This document shows, in pieces, positions 29,138-42,859 of a stretch of DNA of 64,000 bases. The notes beneath the pieces are model-generated. The model did no database searches, was not told where the DNA came from, and saw only the letters and a list, made by a program, of their open reading frames with translations. This DNA comes from Symbiodinium natans (Eukaryota > Sar > Dinophyceae > Suessiales > Symbiodiniaceae). The stretch is taken from NCBI GenBank assembly GCA_905221605.1, contig CAJNDS010000879.1, positions 657,559 to 721,558 of the forward strand, given 5' to 3'. Both the position numbers and the translations under genes were made by a program. The number at the start of each line of letters is the position of its first letter. Positions within the stretch are counted from its first letter, which is position 1.

Positions 29138-29306
29138 TGAAATAGAGACAGGTATGCCACAGGGTTCAGTCATCATGGCATGCAGTGGCCTGTGCCCGAG
29201 GTTCTGGATCAGAGTGATACACTTAGCCAGCAGAGCCAAAAGAGACACCTGCGTGCCTTGCCAGCTGTACCGAGCCGGAGGCTGGTAACGCTCAGGTTTC
29301 ATCTCA
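29138..29306 (+). repeat. 3' LTR
   Basis: 169 bp, TG...CA, matching the 5' LTR at 168 positions (A at 29154 versus G at 14798). It is followed at once by AGGGG and the resumed G-run repeat (29307-29360). Confidence 0.95.
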
Positions 29307-29311
29307 AGGGG

Positions 29312-32300
29312 GGGGGGTACGGGGTGAGGGGGGAGGGGGGGGGTAGTAGGGCCATGGGGAGGGGCACTGGCGGGTCCAGCGGGAAAGGTACGAGTCCAGC
29401 TTCTTGACGCCGACAAAGGGGGTCGGCGGATAGTCTCAGAACTGGTAGTTCGGTTGCGATAAATGTTGTGCTTACCATGATTAGGATTGCATTGTTACTC
29501 GTGTACGGCTGTATTACAATTTTCGTATGTGTTAGTATTTCATCCCCAATTCGCGATGGTGCCAATTCATAGCAGTGTTTTCTGAAGACCTCCAATACAC
29601 TTTATAGAGACCCTAGATTCCTAGATGCTTCTAAACGTGGTATTCTGGGCACCACCGCTTCTTCTCATCCATCCTCCCTTTGCAAGGGACGAACGACCCC
29701 GCATCTGAAAGCCCGAAGCTGCATGTCTTTGCAAGACATTTCTTCCACTCTTTGATCCTCCAGGATTTTTGACTATCAGAACTTGATTTTGAGTGGACAA
29801 GCTTTGTTGATCCCACTACAAACTTGGCATCTCCTAGCATCGCTAGCTTTCTTCTGCTTGCTTCTGGTGTCTGGTTTAGGCAAACGTTCCCTGAAGGCAT
29901 CTATTGGATTCTAAGCGCTTGTGCAATGTAGAGTTGCGTTCGTGTTGACATGTCTGCTTCTGAAGAAGCCGAAAAAGCGCGGAAAAGCCGGGAGCCCCAA
30001 AGTGACCAGGATTTTGGACAGAATTGACCACATCTTGTGGGACAGGCTTCTGGTCGTTGGGACCTGATTCTACCATGTTTTGTTTTTTTTTGCCGGAACG
30101 GGCACTCAGGGCTTGTTTCTAAGGCAAGGTCGCAAAAAAGGTGGATGGTTTCGTTTCGTTCCGATAGGAATAACATTGAATAGCATCAGTGTTCCACTTC
30201 GAGCGGCAGCTTTGTCGGTCCTGGAGCGCAGCACAATGTGTAGTACCGCATGGCATATCACCACGTGGTAAGACGAACAGTTTAAATCTGCGTTTTGTTT
30301 TGTTCAGCATTGTTTTCTGTGGGGTGGCTGCCTCCAGCTGCTTCTTGTCAGAAACTTTGGGTCGTTCAGGTTGCCACAAATCATAGAGCCTTGGCTGCAC
30401 GTTTTGATCTGCGCACAGCTGTCGCACTGATTTAGGAGCTTGTCACGTGTCAGGGAGCACCAGGTATGCTTCGAAAAGCAGTCCATAGCATCTGCGCAGG
30501 AAACCAATGTCCTGCTCGTCTCGAAGGTGCTGACGTGTGTTGTTGGCGTGCTGCTTCATCGTCGACCCGTTTGCATGCGCAACATGCTGTGACATCGCTT
30601 GTGCTAAAGTGTGGGAGCTTCAGCAGGAGTCCGGCCAGCATTTACTGGCTGCTCTTCAGACCGGTCTTCTTACAACGAGGACGTTTGGCCTTGATCCTAT
30701 CGGAAGCTGGATTGCTGCAACATCTTGCAGCTGGCCAGAGACCAAAAATCAACCCTGTGCTGAGGTTTAGCTGTCGTGCGCCATGATCCCCAGCTGTATC
30801 GGCGACTGGAGGCGCACACAGAGTGATGTCATGTGATGTCGCAGGAGAGGTGATCTTGGCTTGGCCGACTTGGCAACCAGGAGCATGTCAAGGCAGACAA
30901 GGAGGTATCCTTAGAGGCCGTGAAGCGGCTTCCCGACTTGCCGCTTTGCCGACCAAAGAACTCCACATGATCTGACGTGACTGACGTGACCTGCAAGTCT
31001 TCCCTCACTTGCCTGACGCCAAGGTTTCCAGATATGCCCTTCCGGACTCGAAATGTGCTGGATGTGCAGGCAGGCTTGTGTTAAGGGGAACCTGCAAGCA
31101 GAGCCAATCTGGTGGTGCGTTCCTGTGATCCTGTCACCATGGTTCCTCGGCAAGGTGGCGGCAGTCATGCAGAAACCTGTGGCTTAGCAGTCGGAATAGT
31201 TGGAAGTGACAGTTCTTAAGTGCCTGTTAAGCGTGGGATCGTGCTGCTTGACACAGCAGACTGATGCAGGCCCGCTCTGAGTCGTCGTTCCCTTGCCATG
31301 TCTCGAGTCTAGCCAAGGAGATGCTCAGCTTTGTCTTGCCGACGGATGCGCCTTGGATTGTCTTGGCGACCTCAGATGGTTCAAATTGGAAGACCGGATC
31401 TCCGGCTCTCAATCTTTGTCGACGGTCTTTGTCAGTCATCAAAAGACTGCGTAGAGATTCTGGCAGAGAGATTCTGTTTTTGCGGAAGGTCACCCGCGTG
31501 CAGAGAGCTGTGGCTCAGGACGGCTCAGATGATGTGGGTGAACGGAATTGCACAGACATACACTGCTTGTTTTATTTCAGGAAGATTTTTAGATAGAGGC
31601 AGAGCAGAAAGCAGAGGTTGAGAGGAGCTGTGCCAACATTCGCAAACCATGTCGAAGTGATTCAGCAGCGAATCTCCAGGCGAGACATCAGGGCTACAAG
31701 CCAGTCCCAGTCAAAGCCTTAGCATGCCAGGCTGACAGCTAGGCCATTGATCTCTGTTTTTGCAGAGCTCGCTAAACGAAAGCAGAAGAGCGCGGCCGCG
31801 TTAAGGTGCTGGCACAATGACCTTCTTGGCTGCTGCGACTTCACCGCAAAACCTGCCGCATTTTACTGATGCCGGTCACTGGCATGCCTTAACTCGGCGG
31901 GTGGGTCAAGTCGTATGCCATGAATTAGTTTTCCATGCTTCGTGGCAAGACTGGCCAAGCTGGTGGACCCGAAGCTCGCAGAGTCTTGTGATTTCTTGTG
32001 CGTAGAGCCCTGATGGGTTGGGAGGGCATCCATAGAAGCAATAAGCTCAATAAGCCTCATATGACAAGATGCCGCTGTCAGGACTAGCAACAGCAGTGGG
32101 GGAACATTGCCTCAGCCACAGTGTGCTGCAAGGCAACGGCGCGCCAACTTTGTTAAACCGGCATGGCACAACCTCCATGTATGGATAGCCTTGCTCAGCT
32201 TTGACGCTCAGCCTGGGGGGCGGGAGTTTCCTGCGTTGCAGTCGTTTGGTGTATCAGAAGTATCAGTTTTTCCAGCTTTTGGGCCAAGCGTCCTCTTCGA

Positions 32301-33640
32301 AACTACGCTCAGCCTTTGCCCAGAGGGTGGAGGTTTTGCGTGGCCTTGCCAGCTATAGAAGCTGCCAGCGCATGAAAGGCTCATAAAGTGCTCATGGGTT
32401 CACCACGCAAATTACGTTTTGCTGGGTTCAAGCCATCAGGCTTACTGCGCACTTGCGCCGCAGACACGCTCTGGACGGTCTTTACCTCTGTGATGCCAGT
32501 GCATTCTGGCTTCGCTCAGAATTTTTTAAACGAGGGAGTGCCCTGGCAATATAGCGACCGGAAAGACATCGGGACTACCAAGAGGAACCTATGACCTTCA
32601 CAGGTCTCGGGCTCTATCTTGCCAGGTGGACAGCCAACACCCGCAACAGGGAGGACTTTGGTGCTAGTGGTAGCCAAGCAATTGTGACAATCGTCAGCCT
32701 GCACCAAAGACTCAAACACTCAACCGGTCGAGATTTGAACCGTGAGCATTCGAGCAGATGAGCTTAGGTTTAGGGACGCACAAGGCGTGTCGAGTCATTG
32801 TCTTGAACTTGTCGTCGCCTGATTCATCCGTTGTTTGCCCTTATGGCAGATGATGGCATATGGATCCTTGTGGTATACGTCTTTCCGGCTTGAGCAAGAG
32901 GCTATACTGGTATCCACGTGATGAGCTCATGTGCGGGGAAAGTGTTCTGCGATGTTCTGCGCATTCTGCGCTCTCTAAGCTCGCCCGTGTTGGCCAAAAG
33001 AGCACTGCTGAGAGCACTGCTGAGAGCACCGTTACGCGATCATTGTGCCGTGCGACATGCTTTGCTTACTGTAAGGCACTGTAAGGCTTAAGGCTTACGA
33101 TACTCAGGTTAAGAAGACGATGGAATCGTTGACACAGCTTTGTAGCAGTGTAAGTGCGCTTGACCCGGCTGCAATTGGCCTCGTTTAATGACAACGAAGT
33201 GTCCTCAGGTCAACATCATACAGCTTGAGGTTCGTGGGTGCACGTTGTACCGTATTGTGTGGGGGTGCCGCAGCGTGCCTGCCGCAGCATGTCGGGGCAT
33301 TTTGCAGCAGTCTGAAGTCTGAAGAGTTCCCATCGCTTTTGGTGAGCACTGCCGGCATGTCCTATGCATTCCGGCTGTTGAACGCTGTCAGGCCTGGCTT
33401 AAGCTGTTTCCGTGTTCATGAAAAGTAGTGAAGGTACTGAAACGTAGGAAAAAGCCAGAAGATCCGACGAACTTCGAAGCCCTGCTCTGTCGCGATATGT
33501 CGCGATCATGAGGTTCGCCGGCTTGTTTATATGCATGTACGAAGCCAACATGAGTCAGCAGCACTCCAGTGTATCACTGACTAGACCTACACCAATCAGC
33601 AAAAAAACGGTTCCTTTTTTAATTTTTACTGGAACCAACT
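29312..33640. other. No recognisable gene
   Basis: The first ~50 bases are the rest of the G-run repeat. The remainder contains many short open frames on both strands, none with a motif I can name. Candidate AG|G acceptors occur but no chain of compatible exons could be assembled. No long tandem repeat was seen. It may be intronic or intergenic. Confidence 0.5.
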
Positions 33641-33645
33641 TCGGC

Positions 33646-33708
33646 ATGAGATGGCCGCTCTGGCTGGCCTTGCCACTTCTTGCAGCTGCTGCTGGCGAAG
33701 CTCAGGCC
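33646..33708 (+). CDS. Possible signal-peptide exon
   Basis: ATG 33646 opens MRWPLWLALPLLAAAAGEAQA: a positive residue, a long hydrophobic core and a small-residue cleavage-like end, typical of a signal peptide. A GT (GTACAC) at about 33709 could be a donor, and a (CA)n tract follows. No continuing exon was recognised, so this may be chance. Confidence 0.3.
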
Positions 33709-33713
33709 CGTAC

Positions 33714-33733
33714 ACACACACACACACACACAC
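33714..33733. repeat. (CA)n microsatellite
   Basis: About ten CA units directly after the possible signal-peptide exon. Confidence 0.9.
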
Positions 33734-36700
33734 CTGCGTGCGTTTGGTATGAGGGCGTTAGTCATGCTGGGTCACACATGCTCCTGGAAGCTGACCTCAA
33801 ACCCATGGGAGTAGGAGGTATTTAAATATTTGGTACATGTCAAGAGGATTTTCTGAGGCTGTCCCTGAATCAAAATCGCAAGAACCGTGGCGAGACCACC
33901 ACAACGTGGAGGTAATTGCCTGCAAGATAAGGAATTCTCCCCCTGTCCAATCCCCCGAAACCCCCATCTTCCAGACAATTGAATTACGCCAGCATAGACC
34001 GTAGACAGTGACAGACCATGTGAGCCCAGAAGTCCACAAGCGACCAGTCAGACTTCCAAAGCGACGACAGTTTCGATTTCGCCAAGCGCCGACGTCCAAG
34101 AGCGATGACAGTTTCAAGGACGGCGAGCACGGCCAAACCCACATCCAGGCGAGCGCGATGTTCGTCCGAAATGCGAGCAGGCTTCAAGAAAACTGCATGG
34201 TCCAGGTCGTGGCCTCGAGAAGCGTGACAACATCTCTTACCCTAAACGTTGGAACCCCTCAGTGGGGACTTATCGAGCTAAGACCTGGATTAACCATATT
34301 CTAGTTTGTAGCACGTTGGCTTGGATTTGAGCAAAACGCCGGTCAAGACTCAACACAATCAAATGACCGGGAGAGATTCCAATTGTTATGATCTATTGTG
34401 CTAAATTCAAAAACAAGTGTTAAGCATATAACTCTCGCGGCTGCCTGGATAAGCGCAACAATCCGGAAGGCTTGGGAGCAACTTTGTATTTGTTGCCGGG
34501 AGTTTGCATGCCCAGTTTGGTTCTGTCTCTGCCACATGCTGCAAGTAGTGAACAAGAGTGAACAAGTAGTGAATAGACTGCTTGGCAGGGTTCCTGGTAT
34601 TCAAGTGACTACGAGTGACAGCCTCAGCCGAAGCACAAAGAATCCTTCATCGAGTGAAAGATGGTTCACCACCAGCAAGGAGGAACCACAGCATGTGCTG
34701 CCTAAGGTACAACTACGTGGAGAGTTTAGCCTGGGCCCCGATTAGCCCAGAAGAACTGTGACCCAGGAAGTTCGAATGTGCTGTACTGAGCTGAACCCCA
34801 CAGCCTGAGATCTTGTCGATGCACGAACTGAGGTCTTGATTACTGTGGTGTTTTTGGAGCTGGTGCAACGTGGATGCAAAAAGTTAGCATGTTAACAAAG
34901 AAGCACACTTTTTTCCAGGCCCCAGTACAGAGTCTACTTGCGAAAGCCAGTGCCAGCTGGATCCAGCTATGCTAGGCTGTTAGCTAGGCTTGAATCTCTT
35001 GCGATAGATATATGCCGCAAGCGACGCCTGGATACTGGTAAGTTGTTGATGCTTCCGTTACTCTGGTGGGAATGTGTAGAATGAAAGGTTTGCAGGAAAT
35101 ATGTGTGGTTCGAGGGGAGGGCAGAATTGAAAGGTAAAGTGGCCCAGCTTGATGTTTATTGTGGCTCCGCTGCCAAATGAAGCACCGGGGCCAGGATGCA
35201 CTAGGATAAGCATGATAAGCAGCGCCGCGCAAGGAGTGCTCGCTTGCTTGCCCCCGGCCAGCCTGCTTGCTTGGGCACACACCCACGTCTGGATGGCCGG
35301 ACGCACGCATGCATACACACCTGCATGCAGGCCCGTTTTGTGCCTTTAGTTTGAGTGGGTCCCTGGGTATTTTAATCGTGTCCAAGAGACACACTTGTTT
35401 TGAGTGTTTCTTTTTTTGCGGGAGCTGTTGGTGCAAGTGGCAGGGTATGGAGTTGTTTCGTTGTCAGTCAGTTGGGATTTTCAAGTGCCCGAAGGTGATG
35501 TCTTGGGAGCCCGCTTGGGGCTTCTTGGGTACCTTTAAGTCGGTGAGGTTGTGTTGAGATGGCAGTATTTCATATTATTTCATTGCATTCCAACGAAGGC
35601 CAGCTAAATTAATCTTTGTTGCAGGCATCTGAGACTTGCCAATTTTGTTTTGGGCTTCCAAAGTGTCGTCGTTCAGAATTATTTTGTTCCGGTGTGGACA
35701 TATTGCTGGCTTTACGTAGGGAGTTTGGTGACCAGATGCGTGCTGTGGGTTGGGTTTTCCCACACAGACACATGCACAAGCGCACGCAGAAGGATGCATG
35801 CAAGGACGCACGCGCAGCCGCACGCGAAGCACCGACTTGCGCACTAGCATTCTATTTGGTTGGCCTCGGCTTGCACCTCAAGTTTGCATGTCATGTCATC
35901 CTGCACCCCATGTAGGTTTATGGAGATAGTGAGTGTGGAGATGGGTTCATTGAAGCGTTGAAGCGAGTATGAAGAATGTTGACCCTGACAGAGGACCAAC
36001 GATTCGCTTGTGAGCGCTTTGGGGGGCCTTGACGTTCTGAGGTTCGAGGTTTCTTGGCATCTCCTTTCCGCTCCCGTCCCTCGGCAGACATGCTTTTCTT
36101 TGGCAAGGTTCAGTGGGCTTCCGCGGTACTTAGGCGCGGAAATCCTTCTATTATGGCCAGCTGCATGAGTCGGCCTACGAGCCGGACCACCAGAATGATG
36201 ATGAGCTGCCCGGACTAAGCCATCGAATCCGACGCAGTACAGCTGTGGCTCTATCCATGTAGTTTAGCTCTATATCAAAAGCACTTGCGTCCATGTCTTT
36301 CGCGCGGACATGCTTGTTTCATCCTGATCTGCAGGTCTGGGAAAATCTTCCACACTCGGCTATACCAGGAGATTCTTAGATCACGCGTTGCAGTTGTGAA
36401 CCCATCCATTAACTTTCTTCAAGAACAGCAATTGAAGATTCCGGAGCTGAATACGGCGCAAGGAGTTCGCCAATCGCATGAGCAGCGAGTTCATGTCCTT
36501 GGGCTTTCTGGCCTTCATGATCTTTGGCCAAGGCCTTAGGTCTTGCGGGCTTTGACCAGGCCAGCAATGCAAAGTGCGCGTGAGTGGTGTTGGTATGCCA
36601 AGGATCGAATCAGCTGGGTGGTTTTAGCTTCGTGGCCTCATCGCTTCATTCCTGTTCCGACCATGCGTACAGCGACTGGGCTGCAATGCCATGCAGTGGC

Positions 36701-37240
36701 TCCAATAAGAAGCCTGCTCAATGCTCACAAGTCGTCAGGCGAGGTTTTTGGCCACGGCCACACCCACGAAGATGCCAACAACTCCTCAGGTTCGAACCTG
36801 TTGCACAGCTGCACCCACTGGACATTACAGTACATGTGGAGATGGTACCGTGGTGCTAGCAACTCTATGCCTGTGGAGGTAGTAGCTCACGGCGCCTGGC
36901 TGGGGCTGGCTGTACGCCTTTGCCGCACACACCGGAGGCACGATGGGGCACGATGAGGATGTCGAGGGACAACGTGCTTTGCCATGTTGCGCCGATGCCA
37001 GCTGCTTCTTGCATCTTGCAGCGAGCTTCTCCTCAGGAGTGGTTGCACCTCGTGGCTGCTCGAACGCATTTGAAGGCGACAAGTTATTCGGCTTGCAGGC
37101 ACATTTCGCGGATGACTGCCGAAAGGCTGAAAGCCGCGTGCTGACTGCAACCCACCAAGTTTGAACTGAGATGTAATGTCTGTTGAAGTCTTCACGCCTT
37201 AATTGTACCAGGACGAGGCCAACTCGAAGAATGCTCACCT
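33734..37240. other. No recognisable gene
   Basis: Unassigned sequence. Notable only for CACACGCAxG-type alternating tracts (35275-35325, 35760-35825). Open frames up to ~150 codons occur on both strands without family motifs. Confidence 0.5.
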
Positions 37241-37430
37241 ATCTCGTACATAAAGTCACACCTCCCACACACCAGCCCCAATACCACCCCCACCGCCCCC
37301 CACACCACTTCACACCCCCGACACGACACTCCATACCGCATGCCACACCACCTGTTGCACTAGTGGCAAGCCCCATGGGTCCACCATGGTCCACCCTTGC
37401 ATCACACCTCACGCCCCTCCCACACCCAGA
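37240..37430. repeat. C/A-rich low-complexity tract
   Basis: CACC/CCACA-rich tract with few G. It is followed by the pyrimidine-rich (TCTCAC)n segment at about 37545-37575, which would suit a polypyrimidine tract. Confidence 0.7.
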
Positions 37431-37572
37431 TTTTCACGCTGAGCCGGCAGCGGTAAGGAGAGCACAGTCTCTGTGCGCTTGAAACTTCAGGGTGGGGGCC
37501 GGTTTACCCAGTCGCTCCGCCTATCTCTCACTTCAGTCGCTGAAATTCTCACTCTCACCCTCACTCTCACCA

Positions 37573-37770
37573 GCGACTTCCGCTTCTCACTTTGGACCCG
37601 TGAGGGCATGGTGTCCTTTTCAATCGATGCTCTTGCCGGGTCGTTGCACCCTGGGCGGTTCTCATTTGTGTGGGATTCTGATGGCAAGCTGAGGAACTGG
37701 TTCACGTTCAGCTGTTCTGCGGCCGCCTGGCTGCACATGGCAAGAAATGCCAAGTTTGTGCCAAGCTGCT
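37573..37770 (+). CDS. Possible exon of unknown protein
   Basis: Open segment, stop at 37770, reading DFRFSLWTREGMVSFSIDALAGSLHPGRFSFVWDSDGKLRNWFTF. It has alternating hydrophobic and polar residues, Trp and Gly turns, and looks like a real beta-rich peptide rather than a chance frame. It follows a pyrimidine-rich stretch. No family recognised. Confidence 0.35.
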
Positions 37771-40700
37771 AGACACCCTGGCCCGATGCCCGTGACAGGC
37801 ATGATGATGTACTACTTGCTCGTGTTTGGGATTGTGCGCGGCGCCGCAGCTTTTCTGCAGGTGTGATTGGTTTGGAATCGGACCGTGCATTGTCTGCGAA
37901 AGCGTCCATCGGAACTCGTCGGACTCTGGCAAAAGGGGGTTGAATGGAGTGCCTGCGCTTTGAGTGGCTGTTCACGGCAAAGCGAGGCTGCGCTCCATTA
38001 ATTCCGCATTGGCTCAACTCTTGTCTTCGTGGCTGAGGTGCGAAAGCTGAAGGGCCTGGAGAAGTTGCGCCTCCGACGGGTGAGCAACAGGGCTGTGCGT
38101 CTCAGCTTCAAAGCACGTGATGCAACCGGAATCAAGAGGATGCCTGACAATCTCAGGTATAAAAGCTCATCGGGTGCACTGCGAGCAACATCCCGAGATG
38201 AGGAGCTGCGTGATTATGTTTCTTGGCGAGGCGGAAGTACTTACCTGAGCAGGTGGAACTTGTGAGGCTGATGCACACTGATTGACGTAGGCATAATTCG
38301 GCCAAGCCACTCTCGCCAACTTCAGGAAGCAAACGTAGCATGTATAGCATGCTTTTGGCTTGTGTTTCTAAAGTTGAGCATGTCCAGGGATGTGCCTCGG
38401 CCCGGTGCTGCTCCATGGTTGCCGAGCCATCGTGCATCTAAGTTGTGCCTTCGGGAGTACTTCATCCGCAAAGTGCTGCTCTGGAGATACACGCGCCACT
38501 CGATGTGAAGCTTGAGAGATCTTGAGAGCACATGAGCGCCGCCTCGGGGAGTTTGTGTTCCACAGCAGAGGCCCGAGGATCTATGCCACCTTAATGGAGA
38601 AGCTGGGGCTTCCTGGTGAGGGTGAGGAGGCGGGAGTTGCCATCCTTTGCTTTATTTCAGGCCTAGCAGCACTGGCCGGCCCCCGCCCCGAAACCGAAAT
38701 GTTCACTTGCGTGCCTGCCGGTCCTCGCACTTTACGTGCATCTTTTCGTGTCTCGCTTTACGTGCGCCGATGGTCGCTGCTCGGCATGTTTGCACTGTGG
38801 GTGCCTTGCACTTTACGTTTACCGCTGCCGGATGCCATGACACAGTCCTTGCTTCACCCAATCGTCTTGCTCGCCTTCGTGCAGCCTTGTTTATTTAGAA
38901 GGGTTCTTTCTTCTTAGCAAAGATCCATAGCCGCACAGAATCTCACGAGAGCACAGGAAGAAGAGACTGGGTCACACTGGTGGGCGTATGTTGGCAAGTT
39001 GAATGCCCGTCGCTTTCGCTAGTTGATGTTTTCGAGCTGAAGATGTACTTGGCGACGTGTTTCCCGGGCTTGCCGCCCAGATTGCCAGGCCACCCTGGAA
39101 GAGAAGCAGATGGCAGACAAGCAGATCAAGGACATGATGGACGACAGTTTCGCTTTCAGCTCTTATCTCGTCGCTTGCAGTGCAACCAGTTAAGTCGAAT
39201 GACAGCTTGTGCATTGGCTAGTGTGCGCTTGCCCAAGGCCTTGAACGTCGAGAAAGGCGTCAAAGATTCGATCGAGCTGCATGCTGGTACTGAAGTCGCA
39301 CCAAGATCTAGGTGAACAAGTGTTTGACTTGTTGGGTTGGTCCGTGCACTCCGGTTTTGTCAATAGTTTCATGCGAGTGCCTGCCAGGGCTTGCTGCTAA
39401 TTCCTACCCGCATCGGTGATTCGTTCTTTAGTCGAATGACTTGTGACGAAATTTCAGGCACCTGGATTGCCATCATCATCCTGTTCTCTGAAGCTCGGCA
39501 GCCACTGGACCTGCGGCATGTTCTCGAAGTCAAGCTTGCTGTGCGGCTGCGTACATTGCGCCATGGGCCTGCGAGGCTTTGGCGCTGTTGTGCAGGTTTG
39601 CGCAGGTCAACCTGCTCGACATGATGCCCCATGGCACGAAGCAGACCTGTGGAACTTGTAGACTTGTAGGCCCAAAGACTGGGCCGAGCCCCGCTGTGAT
39701 AGAGCCTAATCTGCGCTCAGAGGCCACTCTTCGTGGCATTGGCACTCTTGTTGCTGTCACTTGGCAAACCGTGGGTGCAAGACGGTGCAGGGGCTTGTCT
39801 CTGGTATGCTGTGAGTTCTGTTAGTCGTGGGGCATCGACTTTTTTCTGAATGAACCGACACTTCGACGTTCGCGATGTTTCGCGACCAAGGCTTCCAAAG
39901 CTCTTGCCATACTGTAGCTTCCACCATAGCTTACCATAGCACTTGCATCTGTAGTGACATGTCCGAAGGGCGCCCCAGGCCGACTCCTGCGATATGGCCC
40001 GTCAGGACCAGCGCCAAAACGAATGCCACAGTGGGTTTCCCGCACTTGACAGTAGCCCTCGGCCCTGGAAAAATATCGACAACTACCCCTAGCCATCGCC
40101 TGGCCTCTGGCCCCCAAGCTTCTTTGCTGCCCACCGCCGAAGAACCTGAACCGAGGTTGCTCATGGTCTTGCTGACCAAGCAGCTCCGACGCATGTTTGT
40201 TTTGTCTTGTGACTCCTTGCAGCTTTGCATTTGGAGCCCTCTCATTGGCTCCCCTTCGACGCGGCAGCAAGAATGCAACACCCAACACACACACACACAT
40301 GTTGAAACCACGAGGGTTCATGATAGGTATATCTCTGGTATAGCAGCGGACGCAAACGACAAGCAGGAGCGAAACAGACGTAGATCCCAGCATAGCCTTC
40401 TTACGGGGGTTTCGGCGGAGGACCCCTGCCAAGTTTTCGAAGGTCATGCTCGTCAGATGCTCCCAAACCATGACAGGAACACCCCGAGATGGCATGACTT
40501 CAGATGAGTTTCTCACCATGTCGGTATATCTCGGTCGGCCTTCATAGAAGTTCCTGCCACTCAGGCGTGGCAGGCAGGACACGGAAGATCCCAGAGGATT
40601 CCGATTCCGTTCGACATGCAATCATATGCAATCTCAGAAACTTCGGGCCAGAAAACTTGTGTTTGATTGTGTTTCCGTCACAGGCACAAGCGGGGGGAAA

Positions 40701-42850
40701 AGAGGAAACATCGCGAAAGCGCACACGAACCGGTTGAACCGCATCATACAGGCGACGAGAAGTGACGAGAGACGGCGCTAGGAGCCTGCACAGTCGATTC
40801 ATTGGCAATGCTGTGCAGCTCCCCCTGCATGGCTGCATGGTGCTGATGCTGTTGAGGGGTCACTGGCTCCTCGTTGGCGATGCCAAGGTGGCGGCTCCAT
40901 GCCATTCAGGACCACAGTCGGACATGGCTGCAGAATGCGCTCAACTTCCCATCAGAGGCGACAGATTGTGGCCGGACTCAATTACATCAGTCTGCCCCAG
41001 GGCCTGCTGCAAGCAGGTCTGATGTTTCGAGACCCACTAGCGTATTCGCACGTGTCCATGGGGCCAGAAACGGATGGGGTCGTTCCGTAGGAAGCCTGCC
41101 GCCCTGCTTTTGCTCAGGCCCCTCAGACCCACAGAGGGTACCCACATCGTCCCTGAGCATTCCTGCGGCTTGGCTACAGAGACATGTGCCGCCTGAGTCC
41201 GCCTGCTTTGTCGATAGCCATTGTTCAACATACAGATATTTGTGATACAAGCTGGCCGAAGGTTGAAGAAAGCGTCCTTGGCGCGACCTTGAAGGGCCGA
41301 GGCCGCTTCTCGCCTGAGATGTTCCTCGGAATGCACTTTCAGCAGCACGGGACAGCCGACTCTGTTTGGCTCATCTGTGGCTCATTGTCATGGGATGTTG
41401 ACATACCTTTGCAAGTGTCACTGTCACTGCCTCGGCTGCTGAGGTACATCAATCGCTTCCTTCAGATCTTCCTGCCCCTTGCTTGACAGTCATAATGGCA
41501 GTCACGAGTTTGTGTCGTGATCCAGCCAGTCATGCTCATCTAACAGGCACGGACTGTCCTGCGTTATTGGGCGGGAGTGATTGCTGCACCTCAGGTTTGT
41601 CATCTCATACACCTTTGCCAAATCTGTCGTCGATTACAGCGCATGGAAGAGGCAACACTGAAGTGCGAAGTCAGCATACGCCATGTATCCTTGCAAAGCA
41701 CCAAGCCGGAAGGGAATAAATAGAAAGGTCAGTTGCTAATGAACGCTCATTAGCGGTTCACTATGCCATTGGAAGCCGTGCCATTTATCTCCAACATTCG
41801 AGTTCGTGGCTCCTGTCAGTTTGTTTTTCGGGTTGCTGCAGACTGCACAGGCACTTCGAGTTCACGCTTCTTCTCGGAGCTGGATTCGTGATCCTTTACT
41901 TGCTGCTTCTGTTACCTGGCAGCATCATCTCCGCTGTTCGGCCGCACGAACTGGACCATTCATTTCCCTGCGACTCGAATCCACAGCACAGACAGTAGCT
42001 GGTCCTCTTGACTTGTTTGGAATTGTATGTGAGGTACCTGCTGCCATCCTACGTGCCTGTATTCTTGCAGCTCATGGCCCTTCCTCCTTTTCTGGATAAT
42101 GATCCATGGCAGGGAAAAGACTGTGGTGAGCTTGCGCGTGCAGCTGTGGCGACTTGCAGTGGAAGCTTCAGCTGGGGCTGTGAGGACAACTTAAAGGTAT
42201 TTCTCAGCGTATTGGACGACGACTTCGCTCTCCGAGCTTGATCTGCACTTTCGTCACTTTCGTCGGGCCTTGCTGCGCTTTTGTTTTGTTCCGGAAGCTG
42301 CCAGTTCCTTCAGATTGTGTCTTTGCAGGTTCTGCAGGCTTTTGAGTGGGTCGATGAGATGGTGTGTGTTTTGAAAAAAAGAAGGCGATGATGTGCTATC
42401 TACAGGCCTTGCGGCACAGGCCGGCCTGGCCGTCTGAAAGCTGAAACTCGGGTTTGGGTTTAGGGGTTTAGGGGGCGCAGGGAGTCGGGACGTAATCAAG
42501 AAGAAAGGGGAAAAGAACTAGAAGAGGGATGGCCCGAAAGCATCGATTTGCCGTGCGTTACTCCATGCAGTTGATTCTTTGCACTCGAACTGCATGCACT
42601 TGGACAAATGTATGCACTTACATGGTTGCATAGTCAACTTGTACACTGCACTTGTCCAGTGGACGTGTATGGAACTGCATGGCATTCAAGTGTGTGGAGT
42701 TGAATGCCATGCACTTGTGGTCAACTCTGTACACTTTTCATCGGCATTGAAGACAACGCCGAGCTCCAGTGGCTGGTCGCGGCATGCGCCTTCCCTCCAA
42801 AACGAGATCACTTTTTTCCCGGTCCGCTGCATGGCATTCACATTCCAGTC
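37771..42850. other. No recognisable gene; exon-like fragments
   Basis: A segment at about 38029-38082 reads VAEVRKLKGLEKLRLRR before a GTGAGC donor-like site and could be a helical exon. The longest open frame outside repeats and the retrotransposon is on the minus strand, 39821-40621 (266 codons); it has no recognised motif, and the opposite strand is also open for 210 codons, so neither is supported. Degenerate TTTAGGG sequence lies at about 42447-42473. Confidence 0.4.
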
Positions 42851-42859
42851 CCACGAAAT

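Larger units (their letters stand above)
14782..29306 (+). mobile_element. 14.5-kb Ty1/copia-type LTR retrotransposon with extra 3' module
   Basis: It is bounded by two 169-bp LTRs (TG...CA ends) that differ at one position, and by a 5-bp AGGGG target duplication (14777-14781 and 29307-29311). The internal order is PBS, Gag-like, protease-like, integrase, unassigned and Pro/Gly-rich regions, reverse transcriptase, RNase H: integrase precedes RT, the Ty1/copia order. Unlike ordinary copia elements of ~5 kb, it carries a further ~5.5 kb between RNase H and the 3' LTR encoding a Tpt1/KptA-like domain and an EEP-like domain. Near-identical LTRs imply a recent insertion, yet the coding region has three or four frameshifts and one in-frame stop. 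Confidence 0.95.

Noticed and set aside
29138-29306. Solo LTR or second element after 28.7 kb
   Set aside because: It matches the 5' LTR at 168 of 169 positions and shares the AGGGG duplication, so it is the 3' LTR of the same insertion.
32700-32760. tRNA-like T-loop (GGTCGAGATTTGAACC)
   Set aside because: No matching acceptor, D-arm or anticodon stem could be folded around it.
39821-40621. 266-codon minus-strand gene
   Set aside because: The complementary strand is open over most of the same span and neither translation shows a family motif; kept only as a note.
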